DNA of 64,000 nt from the NCBI RefSeq assembly GCF_038624605.1, contig NZ_CP152020.1:3527312-3591311 (forward strand), in the 5' to 3' direction. Below are positions 16,269 through 26,219 of this stretch, piece after piece (position 1 is the first letter of the stretch; every line of letters starts with the position of its first letter). The stretch is from Psychrobacillus sp. FSL K6-4046 (GTDB lineage Bacteria; Bacillota; Bacilli; Bacillales_A; Planococcaceae). The notes beneath the pieces were generated by a model, which did not search any database, was not told the origin of the DNA, and saw nothing but the letters and a program-made list of their open reading frames with translations. Made by a program: the position numbers and the translations under genes.

Positions 16269-17606
16269 TTATCTAATTACCCTAGCAATAAGAGATGTTA
16301 TAACAGTGATGACAATGAAAGGAATGACCCAGCCAAGTCCTACACCGTAAAATGGTAATATATTGTCATACAAGTTTATAATGGATTGTAACCATCCAAA
16401 ATACTCTATTTCTAAAGATTCACATAGCGCTTTCAATCCATCTACAATACTGATTAGGAAAGTAAAGAACATCACTACTACGTATACTAGCCTTGAATGA
16501 TAGAACAATGGTGATAAAAAAGCTAGCAATATTAAAACAATAGCCAACGGATATAAAAGCATTAGCACTGGTACAGAGTATGTAATAATATTCGCTAAGC
16601 CAAAGTTAGCGATAACACATGTAAATACACTAAAAACAATTACAAATACTTTATAGCTTACAGCAGGTATCAATGTATGGAAATACTCAGCACAAGCAGT
16701 GGTTAAGCCAATGCTCGTTGTTAAACAAGCTAAGATGATTACAATGGCTAATAGAATAGCTCCAAAGGAACCAAAATAATGCTCGGAAGCTGCACTTAAA
16801 ACAGGACCTCCAGTATCCATTATCCCAAACATATCAACAGACGTAGCTCCGAGATATCCAATACCAGCATAAATTATTCCTAAGAAGAAAATTGCAATGG
16901 CACCAGACTTAGCCGTTGCTGCTAAAATACCTTTTTTAGAGGTGACACCCATTGCACGCACTGCATTAATGACAATAATACCGAAGACTAGGGAAGCCAA
17001 AGCATCCATTGTATTATACCCTTCTGTAAAACCTGTCATAAAGGCATTATCAACGTAGCTTCCCTGCGGTGCACTAAAATCTCCCATAGGCTTGAATATA
17101 ACAAAGACCAATAAGATTAGTAGCCCTATTAGTATTCCTGGAGAAAGGTATTTCCCCACATTATCTACAATCTTCGATGGATTCAAGGAAAGCCATAATG
17201 TAAGACCAAAGAAAATAACTGTAAACACGAACAAACCGATTTGTGTATATTCAGAATTTACAAAGGGCATGATTCCAATTTCATAAGAAACAGCACCAGT
17301 TCTAGGCAATGCGAAAAAAGGACCGATTGTTAAATAAAGTAAAGAAGTAAAAACAATTGCAAAAATAGGGTGTACTCGACTAGACAGTTCCTGCAAATTT
17401 TTACTTCCAGAGAAGCCCATTGCTAATGTCCCTAAAAATGGGAGTCCAATACCAGTTATTAAAAATCCTATTATAGCAACCCATAAGCTTGTTCCAGCAT
17501 TTTGTCCAAGGCTCGCTGGAAATATTAAATTACCTGCTCCAAAAAATAAAGCAAATAACATTATTCCAATAACTAAATAACTTGAAAAGGATAATTTATT
17601 GTCCAA
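16269..17606 (-). CDS. brnQ: Branched-chain amino acid:cation symporter BrnQ
   Basis: This 445-residue LIVCS-family permease takes up Leu, Ile and Val with Na+ or H+. The N-terminal 'FALFFGAGNLIFPASLGQNAG' block is diagnostic, and twelve hydrophobic segments are present. The start is TTG 17606, backed by CAGGAGG 8 bases upstream; no better ATG exists nearby. It is monocistronic with its own terminator. The ~217 bp upstream show no T-box; CodY control is likely by analogy but not demonstrable here. Confidence 0.94.
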   Translation of the reverse strand: MDNKLSFSSYLVIGIMLFALFFGAGNLIFPASLGQNAGTSLWVAIIGFLITGIGLPFLGTLAMGFSGSKNLQELSSRVHPIFAIVFTSLLYLTIGPFFALPRTGAVSYEIGIMPFVNSEYTQIGLFVFTVIFFGLTLWLSLNPSKIVDNVGKYLSPGILIGLLILLVFVIFKPMGDFSAPQGSYVDNAFMTGFTEGYNTMDALASLVFGIIVINAVRAMGVTSKKGILAATAKSGAIAIFFLGIIYAGIGYLGATSVDMFGIMDTGGPVLSAASEHYFGSFGAILLAIVIILACLTTSIGLTTACAEYFHTLIPAVSYKVFVIVFSVFTCVIANFGLANIITYSVPVLMLLYPLAIVLILLAFLSPLFYHSRLVYVVVMFFTFLISIVDGLKALCESLEIEYFGWLQSIINLYDNILPFYGVGLGWVIPFIVITVITSLIARVIR

Positions 17607-17790
17607 ATGAATTGCCTCCTGTGATTTAAGAAATACTCATTTCTTCTATATTGTCATATTGTAATGAAAAAATGTGTTAAATGATCTTTCATCATCACTT
17701 AAATGTTAATAATAATCATGATAATACTATGTATTTATGCAGAATGCAATATATTATAAAAACTTATAGAATAATTGTTTAATTTAAACA

Positions 17791-17829
17791 AAAAAGAGTT
17801 AGCCAATAAAATAACTTCATCAGCTAACT
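17791..17829 (-). terminator. Terminator of the mrp operon
   Basis: AGTTAGC/GCTAACT form the stem around a 19-nt loop, then CTTTTTTG on the minus strand. The first arm overlaps the mrpG stop codon. Confidence 0.75.
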
Positions 17830-18201
17830 ATTTTTAGCGTTTTCATCTTCTTCTTCAAATAAAATTTCTGTTAAAGAATTATCAGAAGAGTTTTCAGCCA
17901 ATTCTACATTTGTTCTATATGCAGCCCTCGTCAATAGATGCCCTGCAACAGGAGCAGTTAAAAACACAAATAAAATACCTAATATTAATCTAATACTGAC
18001 AAAGCCGTCATGAACCCAAAAATATACAAATGCTCCCGAAAGAGTTAGTAATACTGCAACTGTAGAGCTTTTTGTAGCAGCATGTGAGCGGGTGTAAACA
18101 TCTGGAAGCCTAATAATTCCTATCGCACTAATAACACTCATTATACTTCCTAAAAGAACGATCAGTGCTGCAAGCAACTCAACTGTCTGACTTACGCTCA
18201 A
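17824..18201 (-). CDS. mrpG: Mrp Na+/H+ antiporter subunit G
   Basis: This is the last gene of the seven-gene Mrp antiporter operon. The ~125-residue protein has three hydrophobic segments and the MrpG/PhaG signature 'GIIRLPDVYTRSHAATK'. I chose TTG 18201 because a GAGGGGTG site sits 6 bases upstream, giving a 23-bp overlap with mrpF. A longer frame from 18237 lacks a ribosome site. The acidic C-terminal tail is longer than the family core. It is part of the membrane complex that exports Na+ for pH and salt tolerance. Confidence 0.9.
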   Translation of the reverse strand: MSVSQTVELLAALIVLLGSIMSVISAIGIIRLPDVYTRSHAATKSSTVAVLLTLSGAFVYFWVHDGFVSIRLILGILFVFLTAPVAGHLLTRAAYRTNVELAENSSDNSLTEILFEEEDENAKNS

Positions 18202-18463
18202 TGATAACACCCCTCTCAATATATCGAGAAATAGCAATCGTACTTATAAATGCTAATATTCCTAATATAAGAATTGCCTCTAGAAAGGCCTTTGTCTTAA
18301 GTACAATCGATACTATAGCAATTATAGATATCAAGTTTACCCCAATCATATCTAAAGCTACGGCTCTATCTGGCATGGAAGGACCCTTTATAATTCGAAA
18401 AAGTGCTATTCCTATGGAAACTGCAAATAACGAAAGTGATAATACTAGTATTTTCTCTACCAT
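18179..18463 (-). CDS. mrpF: Mrp Na+/H+ antiporter subunit F
   Basis: This 94-residue protein has three transmembrane helices. 'RIIKGPSMPDRAVALDMIG' is the family block containing the conserved Asp of MrpF. It ends inside the start of mrpG and begins one base after the mrpE stop, so translation is tightly coupled. It functions only within the Mrp complex; some homologues were first described as cholate exporters. Confidence 0.94.
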   Translation of the reverse strand: MVEKILVLSLSLFAVSIGIALFRIIKGPSMPDRAVALDMIGVNLISIIAIVSIVLKTKAFLEAILILGILAFISTIAISRYIERGVIIERKSDS

Positions 18464-18946
18464 TTAACGGGTCACCTCCATAATTGCTTTTTCAAATTTC
18501 TTTAATGATCGTAAAACATCTGCTTTTGAGGTTTCCATATCCATCGCATGAATATAAAAAGTATCTCCTTCTGGATTTACCTCCATTACGACCGACCCCG
18601 GAGTTAAAGTAAGTAATAGTGCAAGCGTCGTAATCTCCCATTCACTAGATAACTTAGTCTTATACGTAAAGATCCCTGGCTTAATCTTAAGCTTAGGACT
18701 AAGTATCTGTTTACTAATCACAATACTAGATGTAGCCAATTCCCTGTTAAAGATAAAAATCAACTTTAAAATTGAAAATAGACGCTTCAGATAAAATTGT
18801 GTTCCAAAAAATCGGTGCATGAGGAACACAATTCCAATACCAACGAAAAATCCGCTTACAAAGGTTTGTAATTGTAACTCCTCTGTGTCCATTAGTAATG
18901 TCCACAAAAATGCTATGAATAAATTAAGTAGAAACTGTGCTGGCAT
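18464..18946 (-). CDS. mrpE: Mrp Na+/H+ antiporter subunit E
   Basis: This 160-residue MrpE/PhaE protein has two N-terminal membrane helices and a cytoplasmic domain. 'TLLLTLTPGSVVMEV'-type sequence ('LALLLTLTPGSVVMEV') is the conserved core, followed by 'FYIHAMDME'. ATG 18946 has a strong GGGAGGGGTG site. It is 18 bp downstream of mrpD and abuts mrpF. MrpE is needed for stability of the antiporter complex. Confidence 0.94.
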   Translation of the reverse strand: MPAQFLLNLFIAFLWTLLMDTEELQLQTFVSGFFVGIGIVFLMHRFFGTQFYLKRLFSILKLIFIFNRELATSSIVISKQILSPKLKIKPGIFTYKTKLSSEWEITTLALLLTLTPGSVVMEVNPEGDTFYIHAMDMETSKADVLRSLKKFEKAIMEVTR

Positions 18947-18964
18947 TATATATCACCCCTCCCA

Positions 18965-20452
18965 TTACTCTTCTCTGCCTAGAATGGCATCAATATATAT
19001 GGAAGGATTGGTCAGCGTATTTGCTGCATCACTAACATACACCGATACCACCTCTGCTCCCAGACCGAGTGCAAGCGTTCCAATACCTAGTAAGAATATT
19101 GGAAAAATCATGCCAAACTTCAAGGGTGTTTCATCTTCTAGACTGATAATAGTTTCACCGAATATGGAATTTAAAAATATGCGAAGCAACGAATACAGAA
19201 CTACTATGCTCGAGAGAAATGCTAAGGCTAATAATATATATGCCCCTGACTCAATTGCCCCTTGACCTACTAATATTTTTCCTACAAAACCGCTAAGTGG
19301 CGGAATTCCTGCTAAGGAACAAGTCACAATGAAGAACATCCAACCAAGTAATGGATAGTTTTTAATCAAACCGCTTATTTCATTAATTCTTGTTTTACCT
19401 GTTAAAGAAATCATTGTACCCACTAATAAAAATAGCATTGCCTTAGCAATCATGTCGTGCACGATATAATATATAGAACCTTCAATAGCCACAGTAGTTC
19501 CTATTGCTAAACCAACAAGCATGAACCCAACAGCAATTACAACATTATAAGAGGCTATCAAGCGCATATCTTTGTAGGCAATTGCTCCCATACATCCAAC
19601 TATGAGCGTAATACCAGCCATAATACCGAGCAGCGTGTGCGTTATAAAAGGATCATGATAGAAAATGATCGTAAAAGTACGGAACAAGGCATAGATACCA
19701 ACCTTTGTTAGAAGAGCACCAAATAAAGCAGCTATTGCCATTGGTGGCGCACTATACGAACCTGGTAACCAAAAGAATAGTAATAGTCCCGCTTTTACGC
19801 TAAAAACAACTAGAAACAGTATACCTATAGTTGTTAATAAGGGATCTTGTCCTGCTTCAGCTACCCTCTCTGATAGATGGGCCATATTAAGCGTGCCAAG
19901 AGAACCATATAGATAAGCAAGTGCCAATAAAAAGAACCAGGAAGCAACCACATTAATCACTACATATTTAATAGATTCTCTTAGCTGGCGTTTTGTGCCC
20001 CCTAAGGTTATTAATACATAGGATGCCAATAGTGTAACTTCAAAACAGACAAATAGGTTAAACATATCACCTGTCAAAAATGAGCCGTTTACCCCAGCTA
20101 ACAGAAACAACACAAACGGATAAAAGTACATCTTCTCGTGTCTTTCTCCAATAGAAGAAAAGGCATACATCATACAAAGTGTAGTTACAATACTTGCCGT
20201 CAACACTAGTAACATGGAAAAGGAATCTGCCACAAATAGAATTCCAAATGGAGGCTCCCAGCCGCCAAAGTCTAATCGAAGAATTCCTTCTTTTTGTATG
20301 GTATTTAAAGTATATATACTAATTCCTGTAATCGAAAGCAAGGTCACTAAAGTAATGATACGTTGCAATTTAACTTGACGATTAAAAAATACTAATAAAA
20401 CTCCTATCATAATAGGAATGATTAAAGGTAAGACAATAATATTATTCATCAT
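18965..20452 (-). CDS. mrpD: Mrp Na+/H+ antiporter subunit D
   Basis: This 495-residue protein has about 14 transmembrane helices and belongs to the NuoM/NuoN-like proton-translocating family. 'DMFNLFVCFEVTLLASYVL' contains the helix-5 Glu, and 'WLPGSYSAPP' contains the conserved Lys/Pro region equivalent. Together with MrpA it forms the ion pathway. It overlaps mrpC by 11 bp. Confidence 0.95.
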   Translation of the reverse strand: MMNNIIVLPLIIPIMIGVLLVFFNRQVKLQRIITLVTLLSITGISIYTLNTIQKEGILRLDFGGWEPPFGILFVADSFSMLLVLTASIVTTLCMMYAFSSIGERHEKMYFYPFVLFLLAGVNGSFLTGDMFNLFVCFEVTLLASYVLITLGGTKRQLRESIKYVVINVVASWFFLLALAYLYGSLGTLNMAHLSERVAEAGQDPLLTTIGILFLVVFSVKAGLLLFFWLPGSYSAPPMAIAALFGALLTKVGIYALFRTFTIIFYHDPFITHTLLGIMAGITLIVGCMGAIAYKDMRLIASYNVVIAVGFMLVGLAIGTTVAIEGSIYYIVHDMIAKAMLFLLVGTMISLTGKTRINEISGLIKNYPLLGWMFFIVTCSLAGIPPLSGFVGKILVGQGAIESGAYILLALAFLSSIVVLYSLLRIFLNSIFGETIISLEDETPLKFGMIFPIFLLGIGTLALGLGAEVVSVYVSDAANTLTNPSIYIDAILGREE

Positions 20453-20780
20453 TTGTTCCTCTCAATGCATCCAGGTCATCTGTGCCAATGTCCTGATACG
20501 CTCGGTATGCAAGAACAAGTATAAAAGCTGTTACTGCAAAACTAATTACAATAGCAGTTAATATCAAGGCTTGTGGCAGCGCATCCGTATAAGGTGCGTT
20601 TGCTTCCTTTAACAAGGGCACGTTCCCTCTTTTTAAATCACCCATAGTCAATATAAGTAAATGAGCTGCATGAGATAATACTGCAGTCCCTAAAATTACT
20701 CGAATTATATTACGAGATAAGATTAGATAAGTAGCAACGGCAACTAAAATACCGATTAATATAACCATAATTGTTTCCAT
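20442..20780 (-). CDS. mrpC: Mrp Na+/H+ antiporter subunit C
   Basis: This 112-residue NuoK-like subunit has three membrane helices. 'LSHAAHLLILTMGDL' (with the helix-2 region) and 'DALPQALILTAIVISFA' are the family blocks. It shares one base with mrpB upstream and overlaps mrpD downstream. Confidence 0.95.
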   Translation of the reverse strand: METIMVILIGILVAVATYLILSRNIIRVILGTAVLSHAAHLLILTMGDLKRGNVPLLKEANAPYTDALPQALILTAIVISFAVTAFILVLAYRAYQDIGTDDLDALRGTNDE

Positions 20781-21205
20781 TAGCTATCATCCTCACTTAT
20801 GCTTAAAATTATTGTAACGAGCACCCCAACTACCGTTAAGGCAACTCCTGCTTCAAAAATCGTGACAGTTGTTAGCTCCGTTTTACCGAAGATCGGCAAG
20901 TCAAAATAAGCAAACGTTTGGGACATAAATGGAACTCCAAATAACAAGGAACCTAAACCTGTCCCGGTAGCTAATAACACACCTACCGCAGCTACCAGCT
21001 TAAAGTCTAAGGGAAGACTTTTTTGAACCTTTTCTATACCATTTGATAAGTAAAGAAGGACGAAGGCAGAAGCTAAAACCAGTCCTCCGATGAAGCCTCC
21101 CCCTGGTGTATTATGACCCGAAAGAAATAAATAAACTCCAAAGGTTAAAATGATAAAAACACCTATTTTAGCAACGTTACGAAGAATAACATCATTGATT
21201 TTCAC
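20780..21205 (-). CDS. mrpB: Mrp Na+/H+ antiporter subunit B
   Basis: This 141-residue protein has four membrane helices. 'GHNTPGGGFIGGLVLASAFVL' is the MnhB/MrpB signature. It overlaps the 3' end of mrpA by 14 bp, consistent with coupled translation. It is a stand-alone B subunit, so this is a group 1 Mrp system rather than one with A and B fused. Confidence 0.95.
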   Translation of the reverse strand: MKINDVILRNVAKIGVFIILTFGVYLFLSGHNTPGGGFIGGLVLASAFVLLYLSNGIEKVQKSLPLDFKLVAAVGVLLATGTGLGSLLFGVPFMSQTFAYFDLPIFGKTELTTVTIFEAGVALTVVGVLVTIILSISEDDS

Positions 21206-23603
21206 TGTCAGTGTCCTCCTTTTTCGCTCTAAGCTTAATCATGGTATATATACCTAAGCCTGCTATAAAAAGAACAACTACTTCTAGCATCGTATCGAAC
21301 CCACGGAAATCCCCTAATATCGCGTTTACAATATTAGCTCCTCCCGCTAAGTTATATGCATCTTCAAATAGATAAGAAATCCGTTCAAACTGATCGTAGT
21401 TCAACACTGACAATCCCACTAAAACTACTACTAGCCCTACTCCAATTGATATAATGGCATTTATATTCTTAGTTTTTGATGATACTTTTTCTTTTTGCCA
21501 ATCAGGCAAATGTGAAAATGCCAAAAGGAAAAGTGCGGTTGTAACGGATTCTACTACCAATTGTGTTAATGCTAGATCTGGAGCTCTAAATATTACGAAG
21601 AAAATAGCTACGGTATAGCCTAAAACCCCATTTAATAAAGTTGCAGTAATTCTAGATTTTGCAATTAACATGGCTAAGCTAGCAATAACCATAATTATTA
21701 CTAAAATAATCTCGTATGCCCTAAACTTTGCACTTGGTGTTGTATCAAGTGAAAAAGCACCCGACATAATTAAGTACCCACCAACTGTTGCGATAAAGAA
21801 AATATAAATGTATGCTAGGTAATCTCTTAAATAGCCAGTCATATAACTTTTTGTCGCAATGGTAGATTGCTTCTCTGAGAAGCTTAAAAAATTCATATAC
21901 AGAGCATTAAAGGAGTATTTCTGTGGTAGTATGCTATAAATTGGTCTCCAATATCTTAAAACTTTAAAAAGAAGAAAACCTACTACTATAACTGCTAATG
22001 TCATCTTTAACTCAGTATTAAAACCATGCCAAGCATAGATGGAAGGCGTTAGCTTCTCAGGATCTCCAAAGGTTGGATAAATACTGGCCATTGCTGGTTT
22101 CAATAAATAATTTCCAACTATATTGGGGAAGAAAAATATACCGACTACTAAAATAGTAAGGATGATTGGTGAAATAAGCATACCGATCGGTGCTTCATGA
22201 ATTGGTTTATCCAATTTTTCAGGCTGTGCTTTACCTAAGAAAGTTTTAAAGATGAAAACCATACAATATACAAAAGTCAGCACACTACCTACCCATGCAA
22301 TTACCGGAAATATCACTCCCCATGACTGCAAGGAAAAAACATCTGCTTCCATTATAGAAATGGTAGCTGTAAAGAACATTTCTTTACTTAAAAAGCCATT
22401 AAAAGGCGGCAGTCCTGCCATTGATAGACTTCCGATTGTAGCAACTGTAAAGGTAATTGGCATAAAGGTCATTAGTCCGCCTAATCGACGGATATCACGT
22501 GTCCCGAGCTCATGGTCAAGTATACCAACGACCATGAACAGCGCACCCTTAAAAGTAGAATGGTTAATCATATGAAATAGTGCAGCAAACGTGGCCTGCG
22601 TATAGACGACAGACTCCTCAGAATAGCCGTATTGTAAAGCAATAGAACCAAGACCTAACAGACTCATAATTAAGCCGAGCTGACTAACTGTAGAGAAGGC
22701 TAGTAGTGCCTTTAAATCGGTTTGCTTTACTGCATTGAATGATCCCCAGAACATAGTGATCATACCAACCGTACTTACTGTCCAAAACCACGTTTGATCC
22801 ATGCCGAAAATTGGTGTAAAGCGAGCTACCAAGTATATACCTGCCTTAACCATTGTTGCGGAATGTAGATACGCGCTGACCGGGGTCGGTGCTTCCATAG
22901 CATCCGGTAACCAAATATGGAAAGGAAACTGTGCAGATTTTGTAAAAGCACCTAATAGGACCAAAATTAATGCTGGTACAAATAAATCATGATTAGTTAA
23001 CTCCAAGGCAATCGGAATAATTTCGCGAATACTGAATGTACCAGTCATCGTATAAATCATTATGAACCCTACCAGCATTGCAATACCACCGCTCACCGTG
23101 ATAAGCATTGCCTTTTGAGCACCTTGTCTAGATGCATTACGGTGGCTCCAGAATGCTATTAACAGGAACGAGGATACACTTGTTAGTTCCCAAAATACAT
23201 ATAAAACCATTAAATTATCAGAAAACACAACTCCGAGCATTGCGCCCATAAAGAGCAGTAAGTAGCAATAAAAATTATGGAGAGATTCCTTACTAGAAAG
23301 ATAAAAAATAGAATAAATGATAACTAAACTACCTACACCAGTAATAAGCAAACCTAATATGATACTTAGACCATCTAAATAAGTGGTGAAATTTATATCC
23401 AACGAGGGGATCCAATTGTATGTGTGATAGTATGTTTTTCCACTTGCAATCGAGGGAATAAAACTTGCAAGCATTACGAACAAAATGGTTGGTACTAACA
23501 AGACAAGCCAGCCAATATGTATTTTTTTCAAGTATCTATAAAAAATGGGTATAGTTGCAGCTACTATAAATGGGAATATAATAGCAAAGTTAATTGAAAA
23601 CAA
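21192..23603 (-). CDS. mrpA: Mrp Na+/H+ antiporter subunit A
   Basis: This 803-residue first gene of the operon has about 20 membrane helices. The first ~500 residues are NuoL-like ('LMVLYVFWELTSVSSFLLIAF', 'LPDAMEAPTPVSAYLHSATM'). The C-terminal MrpA-specific part includes 'IFRAPDLALTQLVVESVTTALF'. Start TTG 23603 lies 7 bases after AGGAGG. With subunits B-G it exchanges internal Na+ for external protons, giving alkaline pH and salt tolerance and supporting sporulation. Confidence 0.95.
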   Translation of the reverse strand: MFSINFAIIFPFIVAATIPIFYRYLKKIHIGWLVLLVPTILFVMLASFIPSIASGKTYYHTYNWIPSLDINFTTYLDGLSIILGLLITGVGSLVIIYSIFYLSSKESLHNFYCYLLLFMGAMLGVVFSDNLMVLYVFWELTSVSSFLLIAFWSHRNASRQGAQKAMLITVSGGIAMLVGFIMIYTMTGTFSIREIIPIALELTNHDLFVPALILVLLGAFTKSAQFPFHIWLPDAMEAPTPVSAYLHSATMVKAGIYLVARFTPIFGMDQTWFWTVSTVGMITMFWGSFNAVKQTDLKALLAFSTVSQLGLIMSLLGLGSIALQYGYSEESVVYTQATFAALFHMINHSTFKGALFMVVGILDHELGTRDIRRLGGLMTFMPITFTVATIGSLSMAGLPPFNGFLSKEMFFTATISIMEADVFSLQSWGVIFPVIAWVGSVLTFVYCMVFIFKTFLGKAQPEKLDKPIHEAPIGMLISPIILTILVVGIFFFPNIVGNYLLKPAMASIYPTFGDPEKLTPSIYAWHGFNTELKMTLAVIVVGFLLFKVLRYWRPIYSILPQKYSFNALYMNFLSFSEKQSTIATKSYMTGYLRDYLAYIYIFFIATVGGYLIMSGAFSLDTTPSAKFRAYEIILVIIMVIASLAMLIAKSRITATLLNGVLGYTVAIFFVIFRAPDLALTQLVVESVTTALFLLAFSHLPDWQKEKVSSKTKNINAIISIGVGLVVVLVGLSVLNYDQFERISYLFEDAYNLAGGANIVNAILGDFRGFDTMLEVVVLFIAGLGIYTMIKLRAKKEDTDSENQ

Positions 23604-24082
23604 TTGTTAACCTCCTATTTCCATATATGTATGAAAATTCTATATAGAAAGATTTATTTCATTTGAAAGAGAGACTTGACTATTAGGGTAACTAGTTGCA
23701 TAATAGGATTCCATATGGGGTTCTCATATGAATGTCAGTAGAATAAGAGGTATAAATCATAGCCATTTTCTCGGCATGATTTTACGTTAATATAAATGGC
23801 TAAGCTAGAATAACTATTTTATATTCGGTAGCCTGATCATAGAGGGTAAAGCCAGCACACAAGAGACTAGGCCTTACAATCTCTTTATGCAGTATTAAGG
23901 AGAAAATGATTTTTTCACTCCTTAACGATATTAAATTAGGTATATTCTTGTTTTTCCTAAGTAAATTATACACTAAACCACACTTCTCTGCACTTATAGT
24001 GTTTACTATAGCTTATAATTTGCATTATTTTGTACATGTCACTAGAATAGATGAGACTAAGATAAATGGGGTGTAGACAACC
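23604..24082. other. Intergenic region between mrpA and the Usp gene, with two hairpins
   Basis: No gene is supported in these ~480 bp. Two inverted repeats stand out: TAGCCATTT/AAATGGCTA (23760-23802) and TTAAGGAG/CTCCTTAA (23895-23925). Neither has a U-run, so they could be mRNA leader structures or protein sites for the divergent transcripts. Promoters are presumably here but none is clear. Confidence 0.45.
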
Positions 24083-24766
24083 GTGAAACGCACAAAAGGT
24101 AGGATGGATGAAAGTATACTTGTCTGCGTATACTATGGACCAAACGGTGAACGACTTATTAGAAGAGGACACAAAATGGCTAGTATTATGGACTGCCCTC
24201 TTTATATATTAACAGTGGATCCACTTCCATACGATGCTTTCGATGCAGAAAAGTCAGGTTACGTAGATCAATGGAAAGCATTAGCAGAAGAACTAGACGT
24301 GGAAGAATTTATCATTCGGGATAATGAAAAACGTCCTTCTCCTAAGGTAATTAAAGAAGTTGCTCATAACCTGAATATTACACAAATAATCATTGGACAA
24401 ACTGCCCAAAGCAGATGGGAAGAAATTACTAAAGGATCGTTTATGAATGTCTTGTTAAAAGAAATTCCTTTTGTTGATTTCCATGTAGTATCAGTTGAAC
24501 GTGCTATTAAAGACGAAGAAGAAGGCGTCTTTGAAAAAGGTGTAAGAGCATATTTAGTCAATGACGGGGAAACTTACAAGGTTTCCTTTACATGCGCAAA
24601 AAATATGTGCCAAGAAGGAATATTCTTCAAGGAAATAGGGACAGATTTTGATAACGGGATTTTCAAATTTATGCATAATAACAAAATGCAGCAAGTTCAT
24701 ATTCAAGATAATTTAGTTACAGACCCTTCTCAAGTACCGGATGATTGTACACTAAAAGCAAGATAA
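24083..24766 (+). CDS. Universal-stress-protein-like (KdpD-type Usp) protein
   Basis: Residues ~8-145 of this 227-residue soluble protein resemble the Usp domain found in KdpD sensor kinases: 'ESILVCVYYGPNGERLIRRGHKMA' then 'ITQIIIGQTAQSRWEEI', the latter close to the KdpD 'IVIGKSxRSRWxE' block. The kinase parts are absent, and the last ~80 residues are an unrecognised beta-rich domain. The start is GTG 24083 with GGGGTG upstream. It diverges from the Mrp operon, which may hint at a shared ion-stress theme, but that is inference. Confidence 0.75.
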   Translation: MKRTKGRMDESILVCVYYGPNGERLIRRGHKMASIMDCPLYILTVDPLPYDAFDAEKSGYVDQWKALAEELDVEEFIIRDNEKRPSPKVIKEVAHNLNITQIIIGQTAQSRWEEITKGSFMNVLLKEIPFVDFHVVSVERAIKDEEEGVFEKGVRAYLVNDGETYKVSFTCAKNMCQEGIFFKEIGTDFDNGIFKFMHNNKMQQVHIQDNLVTDPSQVPDDCTLKAR

Positions 24767-24790
24767 CATATTATATATTGAACTGTTTTA

Positions 24791-24850
24791 AGAGACTGTA
24801 AACCAACTCAGAAGAAAATTTTGAAGTTGGCTTACAGTCTCTTTGTTTTG
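24791..24850 (+). terminator. Bidirectional terminator
   Basis: AGAGACTGTAA/TTACAGTCTCT, extended by CCAACT/AGTTGG, is followed by TTGTTTTG. It separates two convergent genes. Confidence 0.85.
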
Positions 24851-24873
24851 TAGGATTTTAACATTACCACATT

Positions 24874-26073
24874 TTAAGACCTGACATCCCTTGGCAAAGC
24901 AAATGCGACGACTCCTAGTAAGGGAAGAAGCGATACTACCACCATAGTAGAATAAATCCCGATGTAGTCCATAAGAATACCAATAAGAACAGACCCTAAG
25001 GCACCCATTCCAAATGCCAGTCCAACTGTAAGACCTGCCATCGTTCCAATTTTGTTTGGCACTAGTTCCTGTGCATACACAACAGTTACTGAAAAACTGA
25101 GCATGATTAAAAACCCTATTAAAGTCAGCAATAATAAAATAGCCCAAACTGGCACATAAGGTAAGATAAGACAGAAAGGAATTGGGACAACAGTTGAAAT
25201 GACTATCACTTTTTTTCTACCCATTTTGTCTGCCATAGGACCTCCAAAAAATGTCCCCACTGCTCCTACAGCAAGAAATAGGAAAACAATTAGTTGACCT
25301 CTCTCTGTAACAAAATTGTAATTCTCGGTCAGATGAAATATATAAAAGCTAGTAATATTCGTTACATAAAAAGAACGCACAAAAATAATGACCATTAAAA
25401 GTCCAAGAGCAATGCCTACTTGTTTCTTAGTTAAAACAGGCAACGAAGATATAAATGCTTTTTTCTTAGCTGCTAAATTGACCTCATTCAGCTGCGCCTT
25501 GTACCAACTTGAAATTTTGCTTAACATAAAAATACCAATCGCCGCCACGATTAAAAACAATGCAGCTCCCCTTTGCCCTAATGGAATTAGGATAAATGCA
25601 CTGATAAGAGGGGCCAATGCTTGTCCGGAGTTTCCTCCCACCTGATAAATAGACTGAGAAAGCCCTCTTTTATTACCTGCTGCCATATAAGAAACTCTCG
25701 ACCCTTCAGGATGAAAGACCGCCGAGCCTAAACCCAAAAACAATACCGCTATAATTATTATCCAATAATCCATTGCAAAGGCAAGCCCGACCACCCCAAT
25801 AAAAGAACTTACCATCCCTAGAGGAAGTGCATAAGGCATTGGCTTTTTGTCGCTTATAAAGCCTACAACTGGCTGTAGTAAAGAAGCAACCATATTAAGG
25901 GCAAACGAAATGAAGCCTAGCTGCGTAAAGGTTAATCCTATTTCATCTTTTAAAATGGGGAACATAGCTGGAACTATAGATTGTAGCGTGTCATTAAATA
26001 GATGGCATATTCCCATGGCTACCATAATTGGATAAATAGGATTTCCCTGTTTAAGTTGCGATGTTTGCGACAA
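24874..26073 (-). CDS. fsr: MFS exporter, fosmidomycin-resistance (Fsr) type
   Basis: This ~399-residue protein has twelve hydrophobic segments. Family blocks are 'LQPVVGFISDKKPMPYALP', 'LGLGSAVFHPEGSRVSYMA', 'LSQSIYQVGGNSGQALAPL' and 'VYAQELVPNKIGTMAGL', all matching Fsr-like drug exporters. The start is uncertain. ATG 26109 lies one base after a TATAAT that may be its own promoter and has no ribosome site. TTG 26073 has an AGGGAAG site 9 bases upstream and gives a normal-length protein, so I used it. Substrate by homology only. Confidence 0.86.
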   Translation of the reverse strand: MSQTSQLKQGNPIYPIMVAMGICHLFNDTLQSIVPAMFPILKDEIGLTFTQLGFISFALNMVASLLQPVVGFISDKKPMPYALPLGMVSSFIGVVGLAFAMDYWIIIIAVLFLGLGSAVFHPEGSRVSYMAAGNKRGLSQSIYQVGGNSGQALAPLISAFILIPLGQRGAALFLIVAAIGIFMLSKISSWYKAQLNEVNLAAKKKAFISSLPVLTKKQVGIALGLLMVIIFVRSFYVTNITSFYIFHLTENYNFVTERGQLIVFLFLAVGAVGTFFGGPMADKMGRKKVIVISTVVPIPFCLILPYVPVWAILLLLTLIGFLIMLSFSVTVVYAQELVPNKIGTMAGLTVGLAFGMGALGSVLIGILMDYIGIYSTMVVVSLLPLLGVVAFALPRDVRS

Positions 26074-26219
26074 TTTTGCACACTTCCCTATCAAAATAGT
26101 TAGTTTCATTATTATATCGTAAAATCTTTGATTTTATAAAATTCAGCCTCAATGGATATATAGAAGGAAGTAGGGCAAAATACGTGGAAGTATATTTATT
26201 TAAAGGAGTATCGATCACA

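Noticed and set aside
24788-25147. 119-codon minus-strand ORF
   Set aside because: It is out of frame within the Fsr exporter gene and runs over a terminator.
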